Shown here: piece by piece, positions 15,251 through 22,791 of the stretch
Layout: each line of letters starts with the position of its first letter
Numbering within the stretch: position 1 is the first letter of the stretch
Origin: JBHGAV01 sp041946685
GTDB taxonomy: Bacteria; Acidobacteriota; Terriglobia; Bryobacterales; Bryobacteraceae
Assembly (NCBI GenBank): GCA_041946685.1
Contig: JBHGAV010000060.1
Span: 1-22,819, forward strand
DNA length: 22,819 bases
Direction: 5' to 3'
The notes under the pieces: model-generated
Database searches by the model: none
The model's input: only the letters and a program-made list of their open reading frames with translations
Told to the model about the DNA's origin: nothing
Translations under genes and position numbers: made by a program

Positions 15251-16060
15251 CTAGCGGCTGAAGTGGTGTCCTCGGATCAGTCGGAACGTTCGTCGCCAGC
15301 GCGTCTTGGTGAAGAAGTTCTGGACCAGGTCCAGCGCGTGATCCAGGCTGATCGAAGACGAAGCCAGTTGCTCGGTGGGAGCGTCGTAGGACCAGTAGAT
15401 AATCAGCGGCTTGCCGATGATGTTCTCCCGCGGCACAAAGCCCCAGTACCGGCTGTCGAACGAGGAGTCCCGGTTGTCGCCCATGGCGAAGTAGCAGCCG
15501 GGCGGCACCACCAGCTCGCCGCCCGACACGTGCTTTTCCAGCATGTCCTGGGCGGCGTCCGAAATCCGCGTGTTCGGCTCTCCGGGAAAGTTGTCGCGGT
15601 AGGAGTCGATGTACTCCGTCTTGTGGTAGACGTAGGGCTCATTCAGCCTCACGCCGTTCCGGTAGACCTCTTTGTTCTCGATCCGGATGCGATCCCCCGG
15701 TATGCCGACCACCCGCTTCACGTAGGTCTGACTCACGTCCATGGGGTACCGGAACACGATGATGTCGCCCCTCTGGATCGGCTGATAGGGGAGCAGGTAC
15801 CTGCTGATGGGGCCCGGCGGCGCATAGGCCAGCTTGTCCACCAGCAGGTGGTCGCCGATCAGCAGGGTGTCCTCCATCGAACCCGTCGGGATGACAAAGG
15901 CTTGCACCAGCGTGGTTGTCCCGAACAGCAGCAGAATGATGGTGACCGTCCACTCCGCGATCGTATTCCGCAGTTGCTCCTTTTGCGGATGAGGCTTCTG
16001 CCGGCTCTGGTCCGCTACCGCCTGGGATTGCTCTTCCACAACCACCTCTCCAACTTCCAT
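15251..16060 (-). CDS. lepB: Signal peptidase I
   Basis: LepB cleaves signal peptides from exported proteins at the outer face of the inner membrane. The 269 residues show a cytoplasmic N-terminus, one clear membrane helix (about 37-55), then the catalytic block VIPTGSMEDTLLIGD (56-70) with nucleophile S61. The general base is K115 in YVKRVVGIPGD (113-123), and the conserved GDNRDSSFDSRYWG is at 194-207. The domain between about 130 and 190 is longer than in minimal homologues. The C-terminal 40 residues are basic. It follows the small membrane protein by 39 bases and abuts glgP. With ffh at the head of the same operon, both ends of the secretion route are encoded together. Confidence 0.95.
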   Translation of the reverse strand: MEVGEVVVEEQSQAVADQSRQKPHPQKEQLRNTIAEWTVTIILLLFGTTTLVQAFVIPTGSMEDTLLIGDHLLVDKLAYAPPGPISRYLLPYQPIQRGDIIVFRYPMDVSQTYVKRVVGIPGDRIRIENKEVYRNGVRLNEPYVYHKTEYIDSYRDNFPGEPNTRISDAAQDMLEKHVSGGELVVPPGCYFAMGDNRDSSFDSRYWGFVPRENIIGKPLIIYWSYDAPTEQLASSSISLDHALDLVQNFFTKTRWRRTFRLIRGHHFSR

Positions 16061-16099
16061 TCTACCTGGAACCGCTCCCGGCCCGCCCGACGGCCGCGC

Positions 16100-16423
16100 T
16101 CAGCGTCTTCCCCTCCGCATGAGCTGCATCAATTCCAGGAACGAAATGCACAGATTCAAGACTCCCACCCCGCTGACGGCGCCGCGGAAGTACGGGTTCA
16201 TCCATAGCGAGTACCAGCCCCGGCTCGAACCCGAGAAATAGTTCTGGTCCCAGTTCGGCAGCCAGGGCAGGAGCACCAGCACGGTCCCGAGCAATGTGTA
16301 AACAAAGGCCACCATCAGACCGGCAACCCATCGCCGCGCTCGCCCGGAGCGTCTTTCCGCTCCTTCCGTGCCGCCTGCCGGGAATTGGCCCGTCCCCATG
16401 TCCGGATCTAGTGGCGGCACCAT
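16100..16423 (-). CDS. Small membrane protein between rnhB and lepB
   Basis: This 107-residue protein is read in a frame overlapping the end of rnhB. The ATG at 16423 (after a GGCGGGGGCGGG stretch) overlaps the rnhB stop by 16 bases. The alternative ATG at 16399 gives 99 residues and an 8-base gap. The product has a charged N-terminus, a first membrane helix (about residues 35-55, VAGLMVAFVYTLLGTVLVLLP), an extracytoplasmic-looking aromatic loop (NWDQNYFSGSSRGWYSLWMNPYF in two parts), a second helix (GAVSGVGVLNLCISFLELMQL region) and a basic end, MRRGRR. I know comparable two-helix proteins from acidobacterial genomes at this locus, without assigned function. Its position before lepB hints at membrane protein maturation, which is only inference. 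Confidence 0.7.
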   Translation of the reverse strand: MVPPLDPDMGTGQFPAGGTEGAERRSGRARRWVAGLMVAFVYTLLGTVLVLLPWLPNWDQNYFSGSSRGWYSLWMNPYFRGAVSGVGVLNLCISFLELMQLMRRGRR

Positions 16424-17094
16424 CCCGCCCCCGCCGCAGCCCCGAATTCCAGAGACATCTGGCCCAGCCCCAGCGCCTCGCGCACCGGCTCGAAAGTAAG
16501 CCGGTGTTGCGCCGTGGGCCCGAACCTGGCGAGCGCCGCCAGGTGCTCGCGCGTTCCATACCCCTTCGAGCGCGCCAGGCCGTACTGCGGATAGACCTCG
16601 TCCCACTGGCGCATCAGGCGGTCGCGGTGCACCTTGGCGAGGATCGAAGCGGCGGCGATCGTCTGCGAGCGGGCGTCGCCCCGGATCAACGCACGCTGCG
16701 GCAACGGCAGGTCCACGCTCATCGCGTCCACCAGGAGAAAATCGGGCGGCAGCGCCAGACCCATCACCGCCCTCTTCATGGCCAGCCGAGAGGCCTGGTA
16801 GATGTTGATCCGGTCGATGTCCGCCGCGTCCACGCTCGCCACCGACCACGCCGCGGCGCGCGAAGCGATCTCGCCTGCCAGCTTCTCCCGCGTCGCCGGA
16901 GCGAGCTGCTTGCTGTCGCGGACACCGTCGAGCCGCGCCCCCCCCGGGAGCACCACGGCGGCGGCGAAAACGGGGCCAAACAGCGACCCCCGTCCCGCCT
17001 CGTCCAATCCCGCGATCGCGGCGTACCCGCGCCTGGCGAGGGCGCGCTCGAAACGGGCGTCGCACCGCGTGCGGCCCTGCTGGCCGGTTTCCAA
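16408..17094 (-). CDS. rnhB: Ribonuclease HII
   Basis: RNase HII nicks RNA-DNA hybrids and removes misincorporated ribonucleotides. The 228-residue protein contains AGLDEAGRGSLFGPV (28-42) with D31 and E32, LLVDAM (120-125) with D123, and IRGDARS (137-143) with D140, which together form the DEDD metal site. SQTIAAASILAKVHRD (143-158) and YGLARSKGYGTREH follow, as expected. The only start that keeps the length is a TTG at 17094, 2 bases after the rplS stop, with no distinct Shine-Dalgarno; reinitiation by ribosomes finishing rplS would explain this. The C-terminus overlaps the small membrane protein. Confidence 0.93.
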   Translation of the reverse strand: METGQQGRTRCDARFERALARRGYAAIAGLDEAGRGSLFGPVFAAAVVLPGGARLDGVRDSKQLAPATREKLAGEIASRAAAWSVASVDAADIDRINIYQASRLAMKRAVMGLALPPDFLLVDAMSVDLPLPQRALIRGDARSQTIAAASILAKVHRDRLMRQWDEVYPQYGLARSKGYGTREHLAALARFGPTAQHRLTFEPVREALGLGQMSLEFGAAAGAGWCRH

Positions 17095-17096
17095 GA

Positions 17097-17444
17097 CTAT
17101 TCCCGTTCGCGAAGCCGGGCGGCCTTGCCTCTGCGCTCGCGCAGGTAGTACAGCTTGGCGCGGCGGACTTTTCCGGTCCTTACCAGGTCGATATGGTCGA
17201 TCACCGGCGCGTGCAGCGGGAAGATCCTCTCCACCCCGTGCCCAAAGCTGATCTTGCGGACCGTGATGGTCTCGCCCATGCCCGTGTTCTTGCGCGCGAT
17301 CACCGTGCCTTCGTAGGCCTGGAGGCGTTCCTTATCCCCTTCCTTGATCTTCACGTGGACCCGGATGCTGTCACCGGGGCGGAACTCGGGGATGTCGCCC
17401 TTCTTCTTCTTATTAATGAATTTCGTCAATACGGGGTTGTTCAT
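17097..17444 (-). CDS. rplS: 50S ribosomal protein L19
   Basis: L19 sits at the 30S-50S interface. The 115 residues match the family along their length: FRPGDSIRVHVKIKEGDKE (21-39), YEGTVIARKN (44-53), TVRKISFGHGVERIFPLHAP (61-80, two blocks), and VRRAKLYYLRERRGKAARL at the basic end. The ATG at 17444 overlaps the trmD stop as ATGA, with AGGTGG just before it. The rimM-trmD-rplS order is the standard bacterial arrangement. Confidence 0.97.
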   Translation of the reverse strand: MNNPVLTKFINKKKKGDIPEFRPGDSIRVHVKIKEGDKERLQAYEGTVIARKNTGMGETITVRKISFGHGVERIFPLHAPVIDHIDLVRTGKVRRAKLYYLRERRGKAARLRERE

Positions 17445-18157
17445 GTTGCCACCTTACTTCTGCATCTCTCCAGCAGCTCCGGCCGCAGCCGGGCCGTCTT
17501 CGCCAGGGCCGCTTCCTGCCTCCACCGGCGGATCTCCTCGTGATTCCCTCCGAGCAGAACCTCCGGCACCTTCCAGCTTCGAAACTCCGCCGGCCGGGTG
17601 TACTGCGGGCAATCCAGCACGGCCGGCCCTCCGCCGGTGTCGCTGAACGACTCCTTCACGGCGGAGTCCTCGTTGCCGAGCACGCCCGGCAACAGCCTGG
17701 CTACGACGTCCATCACCACCGCGGCGGCCAGTTCCCCGCCGCTCAATACGTAGTCGCCGATGGACACTTCCTCGTCCGCCAGGTGCTCGGCGACTCTCTC
17801 ATCCACTCCTTCGTAGCGGCCGCAAATCAGCAGAAGCTCTTCGGCTTCGCTCAGCCGGCGCGCAGCCGCCTGATCGAACAACCGGCCCTGCGGCGAAAGC
17901 AGAATGATCCTCTGCCCCGGCCGGCGCTCGGGGAAGATCGTTTCCGCCGCCCGAAACACCGGCTCCGCTTTCAACAACATGCCTTCACCGCCACCGAACG
18001 GCCTGTCGTCCACCGTCCTGTGGCGGTCGCTGGTCCAGTCCCGCAGGTCGTGAACCTCAATGCGGATCTTACCCGCCTCCGCCGCGCGCGCCACCACCCC
18101 GTGCTCCAGCGGGCCCCGGAAAAAGCCCGGGAAGATGGTCAGAACATGAAACACCAT
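17441..18157 (-). CDS. trmD: tRNA (guanine37-N1)-methyltransferase
   Basis: TrmD methylates G37 next to the anticodon using S-adenosylmethionine and so prevents +1 frameshifting. The 238-residue protein has the trefoil-knot motifs: TVDDRPFGGGEGMLLK (48-63), LLICGRYEGVDERV (109-122), SIGDYVLSGGELAA (132-145), and LDCPQYTRP (181-189), which helps position the tRNA. The start ATG (18157) shares one base with the rimM TGA (TGATG), and the stop overlaps rplS by four bases. Translation of the three genes is therefore tightly coupled. No unusual residues noted. Confidence 0.97.
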   Translation of the reverse strand: MVFHVLTIFPGFFRGPLEHGVVARAAEAGKIRIEVHDLRDWTSDRHRTVDDRPFGGGEGMLLKAEPVFRAAETIFPERRPGQRIILLSPQGRLFDQAAARRLSEAEELLLICGRYEGVDERVAEHLADEEVSIGDYVLSGGELAAAVVMDVVARLLPGVLGNEDSAVKESFSDTGGGPAVLDCPQYTRPAEFRSWKVPEVLLGGNHEEIRRWRQEAALAKTARLRPELLERCRSKVAT

Positions 18158-18711
18158 CAGCGGTTCAAGTCCTTCAGCCCTTCGGGGAGGTCCACCAGGA
18201 CTCGCCTGCCGGGCGCGTCAATCTCCACACAAATCGACCGCGCGAACGGAACCAGCAGTTCTTCGCCGCCGTCTCCTTCCACCTCGAGCAGCGCCGGGCC
18301 CCCATGCTGCTGCCAGCCCTTGACGCGCCCGACGCGCCGGCCGCTGGATCGCTCGATCAACTCGCAGCCGACCAGGTCCGACTGGTAATACTCACCGGCG
18401 GGCAACTCGGGGCGGCTGGCCAACGGTATCCGCACCTCGCAACCACGCAACCGCTCGGCCTCGGAGATCGTTTCCACGCCCCGAAGCTTCAGTACAATTC
18501 TTCCGCGATGCTCCCAGGCCTCCTCCACCGCAAACCGGCGGTGCTGCTGCCCAGTCGCGCCGGCATCGCACAGATATACTTCCCTAAGCTCTTGGAAGCG
18601 CCCCGGCAGATCGCTCAGCGGAACAGCGGCCACCTCGCCCCGGTTCCCCCTGGGAGCAACCACGCGCGCGACCGCAATCCAGCCTTCCTCTCCGGGAGCC
18701 TCCGGCGGCAC
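18157..18711 (-). CDS. rimM: Ribosome maturation factor RimM
   Basis: RimM assists assembly of the 30S head, near ribosomal protein S19. The 184-residue protein has an N-terminal beta-barrel beginning WIAVARVVAPRGNRGEVAAVPLSDLPGRF in two blocks (11-39), with VLKLRGVETISEAERLRG (72-89) in the middle. The C-terminal PRC-barrel domain includes YYQSDLVGCELI, GRVKGWQQHGGPALLEV and LLVPFARSICVEID (about 108-166). The start is GTG at 18711, 9 bases past the khpA stop. The first ten residues (PPEAPGEEG) are less conserved, so a slightly later start is conceivable. Confidence 0.95.
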   Translation of the reverse strand: MPPEAPGEEGWIAVARVVAPRGNRGEVAAVPLSDLPGRFQELREVYLCDAGATGQQHRRFAVEEAWEHRGRIVLKLRGVETISEAERLRGCEVRIPLASRPELPAGEYYQSDLVGCELIERSSGRRVGRVKGWQQHGGPALLEVEGDGGEELLVPFARSICVEIDAPGRRVLVDLPEGLKDLNR

Positions 18712-18720
18712 TCGGGTCCT

Positions 18721-18957
18721 TTACTCCAGAATCTCCAGCGTAAAACGCCGGTTCAGCTTCATTCCGGCCGCGCCGAGGATGGTACGGATCGACCGTGCCG
18801 TCCGTCCCTGTTTGCCGATCACCTTGCCGAGGTCGCTTGGTGCCACTCGCAACTCCAGAACCGTCACCTGTTCGCCCTGCACTTCACGCACGGTAACTTG
18901 ATCCGGGATGTCGACAAGAGCCTTAGCTATTTCTTCTACCAGATCTCTCATCCCCAT
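18721..18957 (-). CDS. khpA: KH-domain RNA-binding protein KhpA (YlqC family)
   Basis: This is a single type-II KH domain protein of about 78 residues that binds RNA and, in firmicutes, works with KhpB. The GxxG loop reads GKQG within VAPSDLGKVIGKQGRTARSIRTIL, followed by the closing strand KLNRRFTLEILE. Three starts lie close together: GTG at 18960, ATG at 18957 and ATG at 18951. The Shine-Dalgarno AGGAGG (18972-18967) is 6, 9 and 15 bases away respectively. I favour 18957, and the difference is at most three residues. The location between rpsP and rimM is a conserved arrangement in many bacteria. Confidence 0.93.
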   Translation of the reverse strand: MGMRDLVEEIAKALVDIPDQVTVREVQGEQVTVLELRVAPSDLGKVIGKQGRTARSIRTILGAAGMKLNRRFTLEILE

Positions 18958-18966
18958 CACCCTGCG

Positions 18967-18972
18967 CCTCCT
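18967..18972 (-). promoter_or_regulatory. Shine-Dalgarno of khpA
   Basis: A perfect AGGAGG on the - strand. It is the strongest ribosome-binding site in the operon and it helps choose among the clustered khpA starts. Confidence 0.7.
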
Positions 18973-19019
18973 TTATGCTTCGATGATAGCACTCCGGCTG
19001 AAAACAGCGGCCCCGAAAC

Positions 19020-19280
19020 TCACACCGCCGCGGGCTCAACCGGCGGGGTTGGATTATTCTTCAACAGCCGGGCCACGGTGTCGGACGGCTTCGCTCCCAC
19101 TTTCATCCAGTGCGCGATCCTGTCGTGCTTCAGCGTCACCGTTGCGGGACGCGACACGGGATTGTAGGATCCTACCACTTCCACAAATCGGCCGTCCCGG
19201 GCCTTCTCCTTCTCGATCACCACCACCCGGTAGGTCGGCTTCTTCTTGGCGCCGAACCGTGCCAGTCGAATCATCAGCAT
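19020..19280 (-). CDS. rpsP: 30S ribosomal protein S16
   Basis: S16 is an assembly protein of the 30S body. The 86-residue product reads MLMIRLARFGAKKKPTYRVVV at its start in two blocks, then FVEVVGSYNPV and HWMKVGAKPSDTVARLL, all diagnostic. I choose the ATG at 19280, because GGGAG lies 10 bases before it and typical S16 proteins begin here. A GTG three codons upstream would sit almost on top of that site. It lies 37 bases after ffh and 62 bases before khpA. Confidence 0.96.
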   Translation of the reverse strand: MLMIRLARFGAKKKPTYRVVVIEKEKARDGRFVEVVGSYNPVSRPATVTLKHDRIAHWMKVGAKPSDTVARLLKNNPTPPVEPAAV

Positions 19281-19317
19281 GCTATTCACACTCCCTGCAT
19301 CCTGCGGGCCTGCGGGC

Positions 19318-20658
19318 TCACATGCCGGGCAACATCATTTTGCCCAGCCGCCTCCCCATGAAGCCGCCGGATAGGCTCTTCATCATCTTACGCGCTTGCG
19401 CGTACTGTTTCAGCAGTTGGTTGACTTCTTGCACCGACGTCCCGCTGCCGCGGGCAATCCGGCGGCGGCGCGAGCCGTTGATCAGCATGTGGTTGGCGCG
19501 CTCCTTCAGGGTCATGGAGTCAATGATCGCCACCACGCGCGTCACCTGGCCTTCGTCCACCTTCACGCCCTTCAGATTCTTGAGCTGCCCCATGCCGGGG
19601 AGCATGGAAAGAATGGACTCCAGCGGCCCCAGCTTGCGCAGTTGCCTCAACTGATCGCGAAAATCCTCGAGGGTGAAATCGTTTTCCAGGATCTTCCGCT
19701 GCGTCTCTTCCGCCTGTTTCTGATCGACCTGCTGTCCGACCTTCTCAATCAGGCTCAGCACGTCGCCCATCCCCAGGATTCGCGCGGCGATTCTGTCCGG
19801 GTAGAACGGCTCCAGGGCGTCAAACTTTTCGCCGACGCCCACGAACTTCAGCGGCTGCCCCGTCACGTAACGGATGGAGAGCGCTCCGCCGCCGCGCGCG
19901 TCGCCGTCCATCTTGCTCAGGATCACACCAGTGATCCCCAGGCGCTTGTGGAACTCCTCGGCGCTCTTGACGGCGTCCTGGCCGGTCATGGCGTCGGCGA
20001 CGAAGAGGATCTCGGTGGGCCCCAGCAGCCCCCGCAGTTCCTCGAGCTCCTGCATGAGCTGGTCGTCGATGTGGAGGCGTCCCGCCGTGTCCACCAGCAC
20101 GACATCCCGTCCGGTTTGCATGGCCTCGCGGCGCGCCCCGCGCGCCAGTTCTCCGGGGGTCTTCTCTTCAGGAAGGCCCTCGTAGACCGGCATTCCGGTC
20201 TCGCGTGCAATGACGCTCAACTGTTGCCGGGCGGCCGGCCGGTAGACGTCCACCGAGACCATCAGCGGGCTATGCCCGTTGCGGCTCAGCCAGCGTGAGA
20301 GCTTGCCGGTCGTGGTGGTCTTGCCCGAGCCTTGCAGTCCCACGATCATCATCACCGTGGGCGGATCGTTGGAGAAGCGCAGCCTGGACTGGTGGCTTCC
20401 GAGGGTCCGCACCAGCTCCTCGTTGACGATCTTGATGACCTGCTGGGTGGGGGAGAGTGCCGTGAGGACCTCTTCGCCCATAGCCTTCTGCTTGACGGCC
20501 TCGATGAACTGCTTGACCACCCGGAAATGCACGTCCGCTTCGAGCAGGGCGACACGGATCTCCTTGAGCGCCTGCTCCATGTTCTCAGGCGTCAGTTTTC
20601 CTTCGCCGCGCAGGTTCTTGAAAACCCGCTGCAGCTTGTCCGAGAGGTTCTCAAACAT
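19318..20658 (-). CDS. ffh: Signal recognition particle protein Ffh (SRP54)
   Basis: Ffh binds signal sequences on nascent chains with 4.5S RNA and delivers them to FtsY at the membrane. The 446 residues show the N domain (1-95), the G domain with P-loop GLQGSGKT (107-114), VDVYRPAARQQL (136-147), DTAGR (190-194) and SKMDGDARGGGAL (248-260). The methionine-rich M domain (about 330-446) has LPGMGQLKNLKG and the RNA-binding GSRRRRIARGSG helix-turn. The end is Met/Gly-rich (SLSGGFMGRRLGKMMLPGM). It heads the - strand operon. The ATG at 20658 has no clear Shine-Dalgarno, and a short hairpin lies just upstream. Confidence 0.97.
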   Translation of the reverse strand: MFENLSDKLQRVFKNLRGEGKLTPENMEQALKEIRVALLEADVHFRVVKQFIEAVKQKAMGEEVLTALSPTQQVIKIVNEELVRTLGSHQSRLRFSNDPPTVMMIVGLQGSGKTTTTGKLSRWLSRNGHSPLMVSVDVYRPAARQQLSVIARETGMPVYEGLPEEKTPGELARGARREAMQTGRDVVLVDTAGRLHIDDQLMQELEELRGLLGPTEILFVADAMTGQDAVKSAEEFHKRLGITGVILSKMDGDARGGGALSIRYVTGQPLKFVGVGEKFDALEPFYPDRIAARILGMGDVLSLIEKVGQQVDQKQAEETQRKILENDFTLEDFRDQLRQLRKLGPLESILSMLPGMGQLKNLKGVKVDEGQVTRVVAIIDSMTLKERANHMLINGSRRRRIARGSGTSVQEVNQLLKQYAQARKMMKSLSGGFMGRRLGKMMLPGM

Positions 20659-20670
20659 GATCTGCTTGTG

Positions 20671-20685
20671 GCGGCCGGTGGCCGC
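20671..20685 (-). other. GC-rich hairpin in the ffh leader
   Basis: GCGGCC pairs perfectly with GGCCGC across a three-base loop, 12 bases before the ffh ATG. With the predicted promoter the leader is only about 38 nt, so this hairpin would occupy the usual ribosome-binding area. Its role is unknown. Confidence 0.35.
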
Positions 20686-20702
20686 AATCGGGCGGTCCTT
20701 TC

Positions 20703-20732
20703 ATTATAAAGGGCTTACACGGCGCTTGTCAC
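20703..20732 (-). promoter_or_regulatory. Sigma70-like promoter of the ffh operon
   Basis: On the - strand, GTGACA (20732-20727) is followed after 18 bases by a perfect TATAAT (20708-20703). The predicted start is near 20696, giving a leader of about 38 nt to the ffh ATG. It lies in the only AT-rich patch of the 89-base divergent gap between ffh and lpdA. A + strand promoter for lpdA is not obvious. Confidence 0.6.
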
Positions 20733-20747
20733 GGCGTGGATGCTAAC

Positions 20748-22151
20748 ATGAGGACGATGCCCTACGACCTCGTCATCATCGGAAGCGGCCCGGGGGGCTA
20801 TTCCGCCGCCGTGCGCGCCGGCCAGTACGGCCTCAAGACAGCCCTCGTCGAGAAGGACCCCAAACTCGGCGGCACCTGCCTCCACGTCGGCTGCATCCCC
20901 ACCAAGGCCCTGCTCCACTCCGCCTCCCTGTGGCAGGAACTGAAGCACGGCCAGGACCACGGAATCCTCTGCGACAACCCGCGCTTGGATTTTGCCAAAG
21001 TCATCGAGCGCAAGAATCAGATCGTTGCCAAGCACGCCAAGGGTATCGAGTTCCTGATGAAGAAGAACAGGGTCGACTGGATCAAGGGCTTCGGCAGGCT
21101 GGCCGGCCCGGGGAAGGTCGAAGTCCAGGGCCAAGACGGCATCAAGATCCTCGAAACCCGCAACGTGATCGTCGCCACCGGCTCGGAAGCGCGCATGTTG
21201 CCGGGCCTAGCCCCCGACTCTCAGCGCATCCTGACCAATATCGAGATTCTGAGCCTCACCGCGGTCCCCAAGTCGCTCGCCATCGTAGGCGCCGGCGCCG
21301 TGGGGGTCGAGTTCGCCTCTATTTTCCATCGCTTCGGCAGCAAGGTGACCGTGGTCGAGATGCTGCCCCGCATCGTCCCGGTCGAAGATGAGGAGATCTC
21401 CAAGGAACTACACCGGCTTTTCAAGAAGTCCGGCATCCGCGTCGAAACCGGCGCCAGGGTGGACAGCTTTCACACGACGGACAGCGGCGTGTCCTTCAGC
21501 CTGGCCCTGCCGGGCGGCAAGGCGGAAACGATCGAGGCCGAGAAGCTCCTGGTCGCGGTGGGCCGCAAGCCGAACACCGCGGGAATCGGTCTGGAATCGA
21601 CCCGCGCCGAGCTCGACCGCGGCTTCATCAAAGTGGACCAATATCAGCAGACGGCGGAACCGGGCGTCTACGCCATCGGCGACGTCGTGGCCGGCACGCC
21701 GCAACTGGCGCACGTAGCCACCATGGAGGGCATGATCGCCGTGGGCCACATTGCCGGAAAGCCGGTCCGGCCCCTCAAGCGCGACCGCATCCCCGGATGC
21801 ACCTATACCGAGCCGGAGATCGGCAGCGTGGGCCTCTCGGAAGCCGAAGCGCGAGCCCGAGGTTACGCCGTGAAGGTCGGCAAATTCTCCTTCCTGGCTA
21901 ACAGCAAGGCCACCATCCTGGGCCGCCACGACGGCTTCGTGAAGGTCGTGGCCGAGGAGAAGTTCGGCGAAATCCTGGGCGTGCACATCATCGGGCCCGC
22001 CGCGACGGACTTGATCGTGGAAGCTGTGGCCGCCATGGAATCCGAGGCGACGGTCGAAACGCTCATGAGCACGATTCACCCGCATCCCACGGTCACCGAG
22101 GCCGTGGGGGAGGCGTTCAACGCCGTGTACGGACTGGCGATCAATGCCTAG
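20748..22151 (+). CDS. lpdA: Dihydrolipoyl dehydrogenase (E3)
   Basis: E3 reoxidises the dihydrolipoyl group of 2-oxoacid dehydrogenase and glycine cleavage complexes, passing electrons through FAD to NAD. From the ATG at 20748 the protein has 467 residues. It shows the FAD site IIGSGPGGYSAA (10-21), the redox disulfide GGTCLHVGCIPTKALL (41-56, C44 and C49), the NAD-binding IVGAGAVGVEFA, the second FAD site GVYAIGDVV, and the C-terminal HPHPTVTEAVGEAF, which supplies the catalytic His-Glu pair. Starts at GTG 20736 and ATG 20757 are also possible; 20748 has the better spacing from GTGGA. The stop overlaps lipB by 8 bases. Confidence 0.95.
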   Translation: MRTMPYDLVIIGSGPGGYSAAVRAGQYGLKTALVEKDPKLGGTCLHVGCIPTKALLHSASLWQELKHGQDHGILCDNPRLDFAKVIERKNQIVAKHAKGIEFLMKKNRVDWIKGFGRLAGPGKVEVQGQDGIKILETRNVIVATGSEARMLPGLAPDSQRILTNIEILSLTAVPKSLAIVGAGAVGVEFASIFHRFGSKVTVVEMLPRIVPVEDEEISKELHRLFKKSGIRVETGARVDSFHTTDSGVSFSLALPGGKAETIEAEKLLVAVGRKPNTAGIGLESTRAELDRGFIKVDQYQQTAEPGVYAIGDVVAGTPQLAHVATMEGMIAVGHIAGKPVRPLKRDRIPGCTYTEPEIGSVGLSEAEARARGYAVKVGKFSFLANSKATILGRHDGFVKVVAEEKFGEILGVHIIGPAATDLIVEAVAAMESEATVETLMSTIHPHPTVTEAVGEAFNAVYGLAINA

Positions 22152-22791
22152 CTGTGAGCTGCACGACCTCGGGCGGATGGAATACAGTGAGGCCTTCCGG
22201 TTGCAGCAGGACCTGGTCGAGAAGCGCAAGCGGGGCCTGGTCCCGGACCAGTTGCTGATCGTCGAGCACCCCCACGTCATCACCCTTGGCCGCAACGGCC
22301 GCGCCGAGCACCTGCTCGCCAGCGAGGAAGTCCTGCGCCGCGCCGGCATCGCCTTCCACCACACCGACCGCGGCGGCGACATCACCTACCACGGGCCGGG
22401 CCAGATCGTCGGCTATCCCATACTCGATCTGCGCCAGTGGAAGCGTGACGTTTCGGCCTACGTGCGCGCGGTGGAACAGGTTCTGATTGACACGCTGGAC
22501 GGTTTCGGCATTTCGGCCGGGCGCATCGCCGGGGCGACGGGCGTGTGGGTGGACGGCAAGAAGGTGGCCGCCATCGGCGTTCACATCAGCCGCTGGGTCA
22601 CCTCGCACGGATTTGCCCTGAACCTGGACACGGATCTAAGCTACTTTCAGTACATTGTTCCTTGCGGGCTTCGGATGCCCGTGACTTCGATGGCGGAGTT
22701 GGGCTGCCGGGCGGGCAGGGAGGAGGTTGTCCGGGCGCTGGCGCGCAACTTCAGCCTGGTGTTTGGGCGCGAAATGGAGATGGCAGCATGA
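22144..22791 (+). CDS. lipB: Octanoyl-[acyl carrier protein]:protein N-octanoyltransferase
   Basis: LipB moves octanoate from acyl carrier protein to the lysine of lipoyl domains (E2, GcvH), which LipA then sulfurates. The 215-residue protein carries IVEHPHVITLGRNG (39-52), the signature RGGDITYHGPGQIVGYP (76-92), GVWVDGKKVAAIGVH (133-147) with conserved K140, and IVPCGL (171-176) with the acyl-carrying C174. The catalytic pair is intact. The ATG (22144) lies inside the last codons of lpdA, and its stop overlaps the E2 start as ATGA. The substrate and the enzyme that modifies it are therefore encoded in coupled frames. LipA is not in the window. Confidence 0.96.
   Translation: MPSCELHDLGRMEYSEAFRLQQDLVEKRKRGLVPDQLLIVEHPHVITLGRNGRAEHLLASEEVLRRAGIAFHHTDRGGDITYHGPGQIVGYPILDLRQWKRDVSAYVRAVEQVLIDTLDGFGISAGRIAGATGVWVDGKKVAAIGVHISRWVTSHGFALNLDTDLSYFQYIVPCGLRMPVTSMAELGCRAGREEVVRALARNFSLVFGREMEMAA

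Noticed and set aside
16429..17065. The N-terminal two thirds of a 321-codon open frame running through rnhB
   Set aside because: Only the last 107 codons (16423-16100) look like protein; the rest is Arg/Gly/Ala-rich and out of frame with the intact rnhB.
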